DNA of 64,000 nucleotides from Diphasiastrum complanatum (taxonomy: Eukaryota > Streptophyta > Lycopodiopsida > Lycopodiales > Lycopodiaceae), in the NCBI GenBank assembly GCA_029204225.1, contig CM055100.1, forward strand, positions 50,688,606-50,752,605, given 5' to 3'. The translations under genes were made by a program, and so were the position numbers. The notes beneath the pieces are model-generated. The model was not told the origin of the DNA. It did no database searches and saw nothing but the letters and a program-made list of their open reading frames with translations. This document shows, piece after piece, positions 43,934-54,440 of this stretch. How positions within the stretch are numbered: the first letter of the stretch is position 1; each line of letters starts with the position of its first letter.

Positions 43934-45768
43934 AGCACTCTATCAAATCACAAAAATCAGATTCAAACACCCCTATTGGACTCAACAAACACCAATGACT
44001 CTTTCTTTTGAGAGTTGGAATGGATTTGAAAAGATTTGACTCCTAGATTTTTCTTTTCTCTTGACTAGTTCACTCAACTTTTGATATTCTTGAACAAAGG
44101 ATGGGTTTTGTTTCAAATACTTGAAAATCAAACTCAATCACTTCTTTTGGACTCACTCTTGACCCAAATAATCTCACTCTTAAGATTTTGATTGAATTTG
44201 ATTTGATTCGACAACAAATTAAACCACTAACTTTCACAAAAAAAAAAAAAATGATCTACACTAGATCACATAAACTTGACATGTATACTTGATTCAAACA
44301 CACAAAGATCAGATCCAATCACGCCTTTTGGAATCCTCTTGACCCAAATAATCTCACTCTTGAGATTTGGAATGGACATGAAATGGTTTGATAACAATCT
44401 ATGTCAATAATTTTTCACCAAGCTTAAAAATTAGACATCTAGAGATTCACAAAGATCCCAACCATGTATGAACACTCAAATATGGACTCCTCCTTGTTCT
44501 ATACTCCCAATGGGATCACAACTTGACCCTCACCCTCTCACAAAGAAAGTTGAATTAGAACTTATTTGAGTTTCATACATACAATGTCAAATTGTGCTCA
44601 AAAATTGAATTCATTCACCCCTATTGGACTCCACCAAGTACCAATGACTCTACCTCTTTAGAGTTGGAATGAAATTCAAAAATGTGATACTTCTCTCTCA
44701 CTAAGATATGTGCTTACAAAGAGCTAATGCCACTTAGCAAGATTTGATCACAATGAAGGAGACAATTTTTCCACCAAAGTCAAGAAATGAGTTACTAGAA
44801 CTTGCCCTCTACAAAGGAAGGAACTCTTAGGATTTTTGGATCAAACACTACACATGTGACTTACACACCTCTATGACTCTCTTTCAAGCCAAACAAAACT
44901 CAACTCTTTGAGTAGGAGTGGAACAATGTGACTTAGATCTCAAAAATCACTTCTAGAACTCTCCAACAATGCTTATCACTTGTATTGGTAGATTTTGCCT
45001 TTATGAGTGTTTGTGCTCTAGAAATTCACTTAAGATTTCACTTGGAGGACTTATCCAAGGCTGACTTCTAGCACTTAGATGCTTCTAGTCTCAACCCTTT
45101 CACTCTTGAACACATCTAGAGTGAAGATACAATGGATTTCAATCTCTTCCCTTGCAAATCACTCCTTAATCTATGGTTTTTGGCAATCTTTCACTCTCAA
45201 CTTTAATGCACACCCAAAGCATATGAAGATCAGCTTTAATGTACTGTAATAAAGATTCAAATCATCTATATGATTGATCTATACCAAGAACAAATCAAAG
45301 GAATAGAAACAATGCATTACAAAGCTTGAAAAATGCACTAGATTGACTAGTTTTGGGTGTATGAGGCATTAAATGCACCAAAACTGAATTTTATTGCTCA
45401 TAACAGGTTATGTACGGCCTCACACGTGTGGTAAGTACACATGAAGCCCACAAAAATATTTGGTACAAATATAATGATTCTATCTATCTATTCAAACTCG
45501 CTACCTCAAGATTAGCTAGTTTCCAAAAAACCTGCTAGTTTGGGTGTATGAGTAAGATATAGCATCAAACTGAAAAATATAGCTCCAAAACTGGTACTGT
45601 ACGTCCTCACACGTGTGAAGAGTAACCCTGCATCCCACAACCAAGTTTGATGCACAAATATCAAGGCTAACTAACTCTTCAAACTCGCCCACTCAAGATT
45701 AGTGAGTTTTCTCAAAAAACTTGCCAATCTGGGTGTTGTTTAGATCAATGCTTTAATCTCTTGTACTT
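43934..45768 (-). other. Element Z long leader made of degenerate repeats
   Basis: A 1.8-kb stretch between primer site and gene with no supported frame. Words like CTCTTGAGATTTGGAATGG recur near 44011, 44181, 44361 and 44541 (spacing 170-180), usually after TTGACCCAAATAATC or CACCAATGACTC. Near the primer site, GGGTGTATGAG blocks at about 45350 and 45540 and GGGTGTTG at 45730 mark another repeat of about 190 bp, two copies of which contain CACACGTGTG (45421-45430, 45608-45617). An array of this kind in an untranslated leader could serve packaging, but that is a guess. Confidence 0.6.
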
Positions 45769-45781
45769 GGCTCTGATACCA
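45769..45781 (-). other. Element Z primer binding site
   Basis: The minus strand reads TGGTATCAGAGCC directly at the LTR edge. Confidence 0.9.
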
Positions 45782-46646
45782 TGTGAAATTTCAGAGAAAT
45801 AAAGACCAAGAATGGATCTAGATCAGATCCTCAAGAGGTGTTGGAAGCTAGATTACATGGTCTACTAATCAACCAATGATTAGATCTAGAATTAGATCAA
45901 TTTCCCATCAAAAATCTAGCAAGAACAACAAGCAAATGATTAAACTTGAGACCTACTGCCTTCACACGTGTGAAGAACAGTACCTGTACGGAATTACAGC
46001 AGAGAGTGAAGTACACAAGTGTTAGAAAGCAATAGAACCATAAAATCACAACACAAATATGAGAATACTCAAGATATGCCTCCAAAACCAAGATCTTGCC
46101 TCATTGATTTCTCAAAGTGGATCCATCATGGATTAAATACAAAAATCATCATACTCTCTCTCTAAGACACTTCCAGCACGTGTGAGACAGGTCATAGTGC
46201 TTATCCATATCCACTTTGGCTAAGATTCCATTAATTTGCCACATCATCATTGGTGGCTAGTGTTGACCTTCTAGATTCCTACAAATTAGGAGATAGGTCC
46301 TACAATCTAGGAGATTTGACTTTTGACATGTATGAAATCTATATACAATGGATCTGAACTTTCTATATGATATTTCACACGTGGGAGACCACTCCTACCC
46401 ATGTGATATAGCATTTTCTACCACTAGAATGGTGCCAAGTGTCATAATACTACTAAACTAGTTTTTGGCCAATTTAGCCACTAGTTTCCAATTTAAATGA
46501 TATGTACAACATTTATGATCTATCTAAATGACTTAGGCATAGATTTCACACGTGGGAACAGGCTCCACACATGTCTAATGATGATAGGTACAAGTCATTA
46601 TGGTATTTACAAGATTTAACCAAGTTAGCTTTTGCCAATTTTAACA
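45782..46646 (-). repeat. Element Z 5' LTR
   Basis: 865 bp, aligned position by position with 40936-41800 at offset 4846. The only difference I found is G to A in GAACCRTAAAATC. CACACGTGTG is at 45963-45972. Confidence 0.95.
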
Positions 46647-46651
46647 GTGTG
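46647..46651 (+). other. Target-site duplication of element Z, right
   Basis: GTGTG, identical to 40931-40935. Removing Z and one copy rejoins the B2 integrase frame. Confidence 0.9.
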
Positions 46652-47816
46652 TAGGTTGCAGTTCTTCTGTGAATGATACCACGATCATTGCAAAAGTCAG
46701 TGAAGTAATTCGAGATATATTTGCCACCTCAATCCGTTATGATCCACTTCACCTTGCTGCTTGTAAATCTCTCTACCCAATTCACGTATTTTGAGTGCGT
46801 CATATTTATTCTAAATAAAATACACTCTCGCAAACTTGCTATAATCATCAATGAAGGTTATATAATATTTTGAACCTCCTACTGAGATCACATTGAATGG
46901 TCCGCAGATGTCAGAGTGCACTAGCTCCAGAGTCTTTATCGTTCTGTAGGAGTCTTTGACAAATGGAGTGCGCGACATCTTGCCTTTCAATCATGCATCA
47001 TAGGTGGTCGAACTGTTTGCATTCGAGATGCTGACCCCTGTTATCACTCCATGATGACTTGTCTGGTAAAGTGCCATTGAGTTCATGTGGCAGTCTTCTG
47101 TGCCACAGAGTGTCTAGCAAGTTGTCATGGGTCTGATGCATCTGATCTTCAGGTAGGTGCACCTTCAAATGATATAGGTTGCCTTTCCTTCTACCTTGAG
47201 ATATGAGAGTGCTGGTGCTAGCATCAATCACGTTGCATACTTCGTTAGAAAACGTCACATGCATCCCTGCATCTGCTATTCTTGCTACAAAGAGCAGGTC
47301 TTGTTGTAGAGTAGGCACGAACAGAACATCTTCGAGTCGTCTGTCTCTGTCGTTAATGTTGAGCCATAGTGAACCAATGCTATTCACTTGATGTCTAGAT
47401 CCATCTCCAAGAACTATGAATCTTGAGGGATCCGCACTTCTGAAATCAGACATTATTTGTCTTGATGTCACAAAGTGCGAGGTAGCTCCTGAATCTAGGA
47501 TCACCTCATGTGTGTCAAACGTTGATGTTGCACACACGTCTTCACAGATGTAGGCTGTCAGACAATTTTTGTTCATTCTTTCTTCGCCCATCTTCGAGCT
47601 CTTGGGCTCCTCGACATAGGAAGAACTATTGTTGTTCTCCTGTCTATTCCATTTTGATCTGTTTCTTGGATTCTGGCGGCAATCCATGGCTTCATGACCC
47701 TTCTTATGGCAATGGATACACTCAATCTTGGAATAGAGCCAGCAGGTATCTATTGTATGCCCGTCTCTTCTGCATCTCACACAGGTCAACTGCAACAGAC
47801 CGCATTTAAACCACAT
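46652..47816 (-). pseudogene. B2 gag C-terminus, protease and integrase N-terminal half
   Basis: From 47816 leftward: zinc knuckles CVRCRRDGHTIDTC and CIHCHKKGHEAMDC, protease VILDSGATSHFV, pre-integrase with LEDVLFVPTLQQDLLFV and LWHRRLPHELNG (frame ends 46998), then in broken frames the integrase with LKGK, HSDICGPFNVI-like, YYITFIDDYSKF and GIIHRRTATYT to 46652, where element Z is inserted. The gag part before the knuckle is absent, and the sequence instead runs into GCGGT repeats (written ACCGC on the plus strand). The missing gag is found on the plus strand at 11034-11800. Confidence 0.8.
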
Positions 47817-48010
47817 ACAACCACAATGACTCCATTAAACCGCACCATGTCTCCATTTGCCCTTGAACCACAACAACAAGCATTCAACCACAAACAGCCA
47901 CATTCCAACTGCACAACCGTAACCCGTCATAGACCGCATTCAGCCGTATCAACCGCAAACTAGTCGCATTGCACTCACATTCACCGTGGAACCACAGCAA
48001 CCGCATTCCA
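47790..48010 (-). repeat. GCGGT minisatellite block, inverted relative to the one at 11.8-14.9 kb
   Basis: On the plus strand words such as AACCGCATTC, GACCGCATTCAGCCG and AACCGCAAAC recur; the minus strand reads GCGGT like the 11801-14910 block. It sits between the B2 zinc knuckle and the Ty3-type gag. Confidence 0.7.
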
Positions 48011-48088
48011 AACATACTATCCAACAAGTTAAGTTACCAACGAGTCCAAGAGGCCTATTTCCACAATCCTAAGGTACTCTAAAGTATT

Positions 48089-49425
48089 ATGGATCATCCT
48101 TATGATCCGAATTCCACAGAGGACTATCCACCAGAGATGGTCTCCCCATCCACCGAACAGGCTCAATTTAATCGATATTCCAGGATGAAATCCCAAGTCT
48201 AAGAGCCATCCACTAACCCATTCGACAGATGAGAACCCATGCGTTTTGAAGCTCCATACGATCGACCACATTTCCATGCTGTAGAATCTTCACATGCACG
48301 AGCTCACTTAAATGGAACTTTTGCAAATAATGTTCCGCGTACTGAAAAACGCACTCCAAAGCTAGATTTACCTAAGTACGACGATAACACTTATCTTCAA
48401 AGATTTCTTCAAGTCTTTGAGAATGCATGTGATGTCTATGATGAGACATTACCATACGCCATGGTACAGCTCTTCTCGATGACCATGATCGATCGAGCAC
48501 AAGAAGGGTTTTTTAACCTTGATCGTGAAGATAAATGAGACTAGTCACTCTTGAAGGAGGTATTTATCAAACGCTTCAAGCCTTTTCGCTTGATCGAAAG
48601 TCCTTTTGTCAAACTAAGTAACATCAAAATGACAAAAGATGAGAAAGTACGTGACTACATTGAATGATTTAAAAGATTAAAAAGTCAGGTACAAGAGCAA
48701 CCTACTGAGTCTATGCTCATAATTTGGTTTCTCGTTGGAATCCCACGATGGATACGACGTGAACTTTGTTCCAATGATGAATACACATCATTGAAACAAG
48801 CCATGTCTGATGCCATTCGGGAAGAGGACGAGGGATCAGATGACGATGAGCCACGTGAACGGAGAGCACACCGTGCTGTCCAAGAGGCTCGACCAAATGA
48901 GGAAACACGAGAACAGTTGTGGAAAACATAGATGGAGTTGCTCAACCAACAACAGATGGAGAAACTCATGAGAGAGTTTCAAAGCACTCTTAAGTCTATC
49001 CAGAGTTCGATGCCAAGTCAGCTACCCACTGGCCAAATCCACCATAGACGAGAGAACACATGGTGCCCTCATTGTCGAGGTGCACACACTGGCAATGAAT
49101 GCCTGTCCCAGATACTTTATTGATCAAATGTGACATCTGCAACTTTATGGGACATACATCACTTTATTGCTATTAAAACCCAAGGAATCAGCCTCAAAAC
49201 CAGTCAGAGGGACATTATCAACCTCCTCGACAACCGTTTGTTTCACAGAACCAACACACACACTACCAACCATGAAACAACCAAGTCCATATACAAGAGT
49301 TGCCCAGACAACCTAGACATGAACCTCAACCACAGCTGGCACTCTTAGGACCACCTCCAAGAGGACAACAAGATCTGGTGATTCGAGTCTATCAGGTACT
49401 CAATCTTGAACTCCCTCTAAATCTG
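48089..49425 (+). pseudogene. Ty3/gypsy-type gag remnant
   Basis: From ATG 48089 (MDHPYDPNSTEDYPPE) stops occur at 48200 and 48230, then a clean run 48239-48535 with LDLPKYDDNTYLQRFLQVFE and DETLPYAMVQLFSMTMIDRA, the retrotransposon gag (capsid) fold signature, continuing after a stop with LKEVFIKRFKPFRL, DEKVRDYIE and WFLVGIPRWIRRELC. A later part has an acidic linker and a knuckle-like WCPHCRGAHTGNEC. At least five stops. Protease and pol do not follow; family C copia begins near 49430. This is the only Ty3-type coding sequence seen. Confidence 0.75.
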
Positions 49426-49429
49426 GTAA

Positions 49430-52400
49430 TTTTCATTTATCATCTGCTTGCTTTACTTCTGTCGTTGGTAACTCATAAAAAGTTTTGAGAATTTCATAGC
49501 CGACTAAGTCACTGTCTACTATGTACTTTGACTCATCAAATTTGACATCTCGAACAACTTTTATTCTGTCAGTTTCAAGTATATAGACTTGATAATATGA
49601 CGAATGTAACTCGAATCCTACCAGAAAATCTTGTTTTGTCTTTTCATTGAGTTTCTTTCTCAATTTATCTGGTATTGTAGTGGGTTTCTTTCCTTGCCTA
49701 ATCTGAATCCAAGATCTAGTCAATCTAGCATCAAGAGACGAAGTTATTTGTCACGCGTAGGTTCGTTTCCATGAGAGCGATAGTATAGTTCAGATTTCAA
49801 CATGAATGGATGATCCAAATCTAACACTAACATCCATTAACCCTATCCATTAACACTACGATCCATTAACACTATGGTCCATTAACACTACAATCCACAA
49901 TAGAAATAGCTTACTCTTTCTCTCTCTCCCTTTCTCTCTCATAAAAAGTATAATAACATACAATCCCAGTAACATTCAGATCCAACAATTAGCAAAATCC
50001 AAAGAAAACATGAGAGATGGAGGAGGAAAGAAGAAGAGCAAGGACATTCATCAATCCATTTCACAAGAGAACCAATCTGCTTCATTGAAATGAGAAAATG
50101 AACATGAGGAGCAACTCGAGTTGGTCTCTTTTTATAGTAGAGAGGAGGACCCTGGCCTCTGAATCCTATTGGTCCATTTCTACCTCCCTAATTATTCAAA
50201 TTTAAAAAAGTGTGGGAACCATCCAAATTGGAGGGAAACCCAACTTTAATCACTAACTTGACATTTAGGCCTTGCGACATTAAAAGTCCCGCAAAAAGGC
50301 CTAAAGTCCTTTTATTGACTTTTAACTAATAAATCAAATAACTATGTAATCATCGGGTTAAACTTACACACGCAGGGTGCCAAATCCCTCTCACTTATTA
50401 ACTAGGGTTAGGGTTGCCTTGGGATCCACAAACCCTCCAATAGGTTATGTGCATATAAATTGCACATCCGAATGTCCGAACATGAGCTAGGTTTGGCTTC
50501 GGCTTCCACCATATTTCATGAGGAGTTTTATCCAGTATTCGAGATTTCAGAATTCAATACTGAAGATAATTCGATGTAGCTACTGCTTCCGCCCACAACT
50601 ATTTTGGTGCTTTCTCATGAGCCATCATACACCTGGTAGCTTCCATTAGTGTATGATTTTTTTCGTTCAACAATTCCATTGTGCTGAGGTGTGTATGATG
50701 TAGTCTTCGTATGCATAATACTTCGATCAGTACAGTAAGTTTTGAATTTGTTGAAAATGTACTCACCTCCATGATATGTGCGAATTTGCTTTAACTTGTT
50801 ACCGGTCTGGTTCTCAGTCCAATTCGTATACTCAACGAATTTCTTGAAAGCTTCTGATTTTGTACGAATAAAGTATACTACAACGAACTTGTTGAAGTCA
50901 TCAATAAACGTTATGAAGTATTTTGCATCACCTAAAGACAATACTCTGAATGGTCCACAAATATCTGAATGCACAATTTCCAATACCTTGGTTGCTTTAT
51001 AAACATCTTTACTGAAAGGTGTTCTAGTCATTTTGCCTTTAAGACAAGATTTGCAGGTAGTTCGAGTATCTTGACTCTTGATTTCAACTCCTTCAATTCT
51101 CTGACTCTTGTTGGCTTGGTACAAGGCTTCAATGTTCATGTGACATAACCTCTTGTGCCACAGAATATCTGTCGATTCTTGAGTTTGGTTAGCTTGTTCA
51201 ATTCGAGTTTGAATGTTCAAGTGATACAAATTACCTTCTCTATTGCCTTTAGCAACCAGGTTATTAGAATCTTCATTGAACAATTTACAAGAGTTCCTTG
51301 TGAAGGTTACTGACATTCCTGTATCAACTATCTTTGTTACGGATAGAACATCTTTATCAAGAGTAGGAGCATAGAGAACTTCCTCCAGTTTCTTTTCACC
51401 CTGATTCATGTCTAGTCATAGTACACCAGTTCCATCAACCACATGCTTAGAACCTTCTCCAAGTATAATGAATCTCGTATAATTCGTCTTCTTATAGTCA
51501 GATAAAATTTGTTTTGAGAAAACAAAATGTGAGGTGGCTCCCGAATCAAGTACTACTTCTCGAATTTTTAAATATGATGAACAACATAGATTAGCACAAA
51601 CATATGCTGCTAAGTTTCTTGTCGTCCTGTCTTCTCCTACTCTGGAGCATTCTGCTTTGTCTTCGACAAACTTTGAATTTGAAGGTTCACTTCAATTCTA
51701 CTCCATTTTGTTCCTGGGATTTAGATAACAGTCTACTGCTGCATGACCCCGTTTATGACAATGAATGCAATCAATTTTTGGATTTAACCAACACTTGTCT
51801 TCTGTATGACCTGACCTTTTGCATCTGTTGCAAATCTTCCTATCACCAGAATTTTTTTGTTGTTTTCCTGATTGTTGATCATTTGTCTTGGATTCATTTC
51901 CATTCTTCTTAGATGACTCCCTGTTATTCTTTGAAGATTTATTCTTTTGAGTAAATAGAGCATTTTCGGAATCACCATTATCGTCATAGCGTTCGCGAGC
52001 TCCTACTTGCTCTTTGACTCCATCTATTGCCTTTTGAAGTGTCATAGTCGAATCTTTTGCCAGTAAAGTTCAAGTTGTGTGGAATGACCCGGGTAGGGCT
52101 CAAAGAAAATAGCTAAGCTGTTTTTCCTTTGAAATTGCATTTTTCGTGCCGAAATTCTGTAAAGAAATAAACAGATCCGTTATCTTTCGTACGAAAGTGG
52201 TCAGGTCTTTGCCATCCCATTGTAGGTAAGTTAATTGGTCTTCCAAGAACATGATTTGATTACGAGATCGAGTCTCATTCTTGGTTTGTAATTCTTCCCA
52301 CAATTCTTTCACGTTAGAAATTGATGTAAGATCTAGCATTATGTTGTCATGCACTGAAGACACAATTATTGCTATAGCTTTGTCATTTCTCAAACTCCAT

Positions 52401-52626
52401 TCTTGAAGTTCTTTGCCATGAGTAATTGGCTTCTCTTCTATTGGTTCTACCCATTGCCAAAGACCTTCACCCTTCAATATGAGTGAAGTCTTTAACTTCC
52501 AGATTAAATAATTTGAACCTTCTGTATCCAAGATCATACTGATCTTAGACTGAATATTGCTGATCGACGATATCTTCCAATCTTTTGAATAAGCTCCAAA
52601 TACAGTTGCTGATGGATGTGTGAGGG
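49430..52626 (-). pseudogene. Family C copia gag-protease-integrase remnant, split by a solo LTR
   Basis: Minus strand from right: gag from about 52620 (ATVFGAYSKDWK, ILDTEGSNYLIWKLKTS, DLTTFVRKITDLF), a break near 52100, gag with AKDSTMTLQKAIDGV and knuckles CNRCKRSGHTEDKC and CIHCHKRGHAAVDC (52045-51698), protease VVLDSGATSHFVFS (about 51540), pre-integrase LEEVLYAPTLDKDVLS and LWHKRLCHMNIEAL, integrase EIVHSDICGPFRVLS, FIDDFNKFVVVYF and TPQHNGIVERKK (51409-50615), then TFGCAIYMHI near 50450. The frame resumes PDKLRKKLNEK after the solo LTR, to 49433. RT and RNase H are missing. No start ATG survives. Confidence 0.8.
49676..50442 (-). repeat. Solo LTR of the LARD family, inserted in family C integrase
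   Basis: TGTAGTGGGTTTC...CCCTCCAATA, 767 bp, closely similar to 13654-14395. It has no internal region. The left flank GGTAT (49671-49675) and the right flank GGTTAT (50443-50448) are a target duplication with one extra base. Removing it restores the order AIYMHI-PDKLRKK of the host integrase. Recombination between two LTRs explains a solo LTR. Confidence 0.85.
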
Positions 52627-52842
52627 ATGCCGAAAGATCCTGTGTTTTATTCGAAAATGAAGCATATAGCTATCAAGTATCATGTTATTCGAGACTTAGT
52701 CGAAAAGAAGATACTGAAGACAGTCTTCATACCTACAGAGGAAATGACAGCTAATATCTTTACAAAGCCACTCAGTAAAGCTTTGTTCGAGAAGCAGCGA
52801 AAAAGATTGGGGTTAATCCAACTGCCCACTTTGAGAGGGAGC
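52627..52842 (+). pseudogene. Copia RNase H C-terminus and polypurine tract (family C)
   Basis: A frame from 52627 encodes KDPVFYSKMKHIAIKYHVIR, FIPTEEMTANIFTKPLSKAL and LGLIQLPTLRG, the last part of a copia polyprotein, and runs on into the LTR without a stop at the usual place. TTTGAGAGGGAGC at 52830-52842 is the polypurine tract. Everything upstream is lost at a junction with the inverted family C gag to the left. Confidence 0.8.
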
Positions 52843-53496
52843 TGTAGAACAACTTATCAGACAAATATCGGTTCTACCGAAAGATTCACGAAATATATTC
52901 TTGTTGAAACTCGAAAGATTCGCGAACTGGTTCTTGTTGAAACTCGAAAGATTCGCGAACAATATCTTGTCACGAAATATTTTGTTTCTTGTTCAACCTC
53001 ACTTGTCGCAAAACTGTCGTCTGTCGCGAAACTGTCGCGAACAGAAATCATTGGAGTCTGGAAACAAAAGGTTTGTTTGAATATCAACCGTCTTAACGGT
53101 TAGATCTACTATTACAAAAATAAAAGGCCACAAGACCTATCTTGTAACAATATAAATACATGTGCACTACTCGTTGTAACACCTAAAATCAGAGATACAA
53201 CAGAGCACCAAGACAATAAGAGATGTATACTGAAAAATCAAAATTACAATTATAAAAATTCATTTCTGATCAAAGTCTCTCAACAGATGATTTTATCAAT
53301 TATTCTGATTGTCTAAATTGTCTATAATACTCACGCAATATATCTCTTATTCTGCATGCTTTATTCAATCAAGGTAAATATTGTTCTATTAGTACATAGA
53401 CCAAAAATAGACCCAATTGAAGACACTGATATTAGTTTGATTTATTCAAACTGTCATCGTGTTCTCTGAGGAAGAATTCTTAATATTTTTCCTACA
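52843..53496 (+). repeat. Family C 3' LTR
   Basis: TGTAGAACAAC...TTTTTCCTACA, 654 bp, with inverted TGTAG/CTACA ends. It contains a 33-bp unit (TTCTTGTTGAAACTCGAAAG plus ATTCGCGAAC) twice at 52898-52963, each with TTCGCGAA (52919-52926, 52952-52959), and a TATA-like CAATATAAATACATG near 53147. Confidence 0.8.
53140..53162 (+). promoter_or_regulatory. Possible LTR promoter TATA box
   Basis: AATATAAATACATGTG lies about 300 bp into the family C LTR, downstream of the TTCGCGAA repeats, as expected for the U3/R boundary. It is a sequence match only. Confidence 0.45.
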
Positions 53497-54075
53497 GGGC
53501 CCCACTGATCATCCCGTACTCCCGGGTCAATGAGAGTTTTCCAAGCTCTCAAAGATGTGACCAACGGGAGATCGATTCCATCTTTGTGCTTTGACTGTTA
53601 GGGGCATTGACTCTGACCTCTCTAGACGCTACATGGTATAGTATTCTAGAAACACCTACTGATAGTCAAAGTGTCTAAGGGCATCTTCTTTGAGTTGAAT
53701 ATGGCATCGCCACAATGGTTCTCTCTTTTGATTTCCGTTGCACTCTCCTAATTCATGCTTTTCTGGGAACTGTTGGTTTGACTCTTAGAATGACGATCCT
53801 ATCAATATCCTTCAAAGTCAAGTTGCATCATAGTCTAGGTCACTCTAAATTCTCCTTCTATTTTTCAGTGTCGATTACTCTTGGGATCCTACTGATCCTA
53901 TTAAACTCGCAGAATTGTCTTTTACTTGCTCTCAGCTCAGCTTGCTGCATCTCCATTAATTTGTGGAAAAGAAAATTTCCTTGCAATGCATGCTTGATAT
54001 GAGTCTGAAGAGTTTGGCCTCCGACCACTATTGATTTGGGTTAACATATGGTCTCTTAAGTACACAAACCTTTTC
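53497..54075. other. Unassigned sequence beside the family C LTR
   Basis: No gene is supported. A hydrophobic 95-codon plus-strand frame at 53715-54002 has no recognisable motif and ordinary composition. Confidence 0.4.
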
Positions 54076-54440
54076 TTATGGTGTCTTTGTGCGCAGCTCA
54101 GATGGAGGAGCCCAAAGTGTTTCTTGTTCTAAAGAGGCTTCTATAGCTCTTATTTGTGCAGCAGATGGATCGTGGCGTGGAGGCCATGTCTCCATAAAAA
54201 AATACAGTATTCCTCCTGCATCTTCCAAACCATCAATAAACACAACAATAATTGTAATGTCATCTGTACGGCAACCACAGGTGATGAGATTCGGTGACAA
54301 CTGCTGCACAAGCATCATGTGGATCTTTGAATTTCGAAACTTGTCTAATAACAATCTCTCTAGCATGGACATACACTCTCTTCAAACAATTTTCTCAAAA
54401 ACGTGGTTTAGAAGAGGCATAATGTTTTTCACAAATGAGG
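54076..54440 (-). pseudogene. Fragment of a plant PP2C / cyclic-nucleotide kinase fusion gene
   Basis: In one minus-strand frame the sequence reads VSKFKDPHDACAAVVTESHH and LWLPYR. After a short deletion and frameshift, the next frame reads RTDDITIIVVFIDGLEDAG, then RHDPSAAQIRAIEASLE and LWAPPS, then a stop at 54076. DACAA, TDDIT-VIVV and RHD...RIRAIE-SLE are, from memory, features of the C-terminal phosphatase part and the linker to the cAMP-binding domains in the plant protein PP2C-PKG-like (Arabidopsis At2g20050 type). Only about 100 residues exist, without the rest of the phosphatase or kinase, and the frameshift removes about four conserved residues. It is a decayed gene piece or a diverged exon. 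Confidence 0.6.

Larger units (their letters stand above)
40936..46646 (-). mobile_element. Element Z: young non-autonomous copia-derived retroelement
   Basis: A 5.7-kb minus-strand element with 865-bp LTRs at both ends, perfect GTGTG target duplications, primer site TGGTATCAGAGCC (45781-45769) and polypurine tract GAGGAGGAG beside the 3' LTR (41801-41809). The only long gene is 41918-43756/43933. RT, RNase H, protease DSGA and the integrase triad are absent. The LTRs differ at one position that I can find (G at about 41189, A at the matching place in the right copy), so insertion is recent and it must have used another element's enzymes. The family A element at 4577-10395 shares primer site and LTR end TTTTAACA. 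Confidence 0.9.

Noticed and set aside
53715-54002. Hydrophobic 95-codon plus-strand frame
   Set aside because: T-rich DNA gives hydrophobic residues by chance; no motif, splice context or conservation clue.
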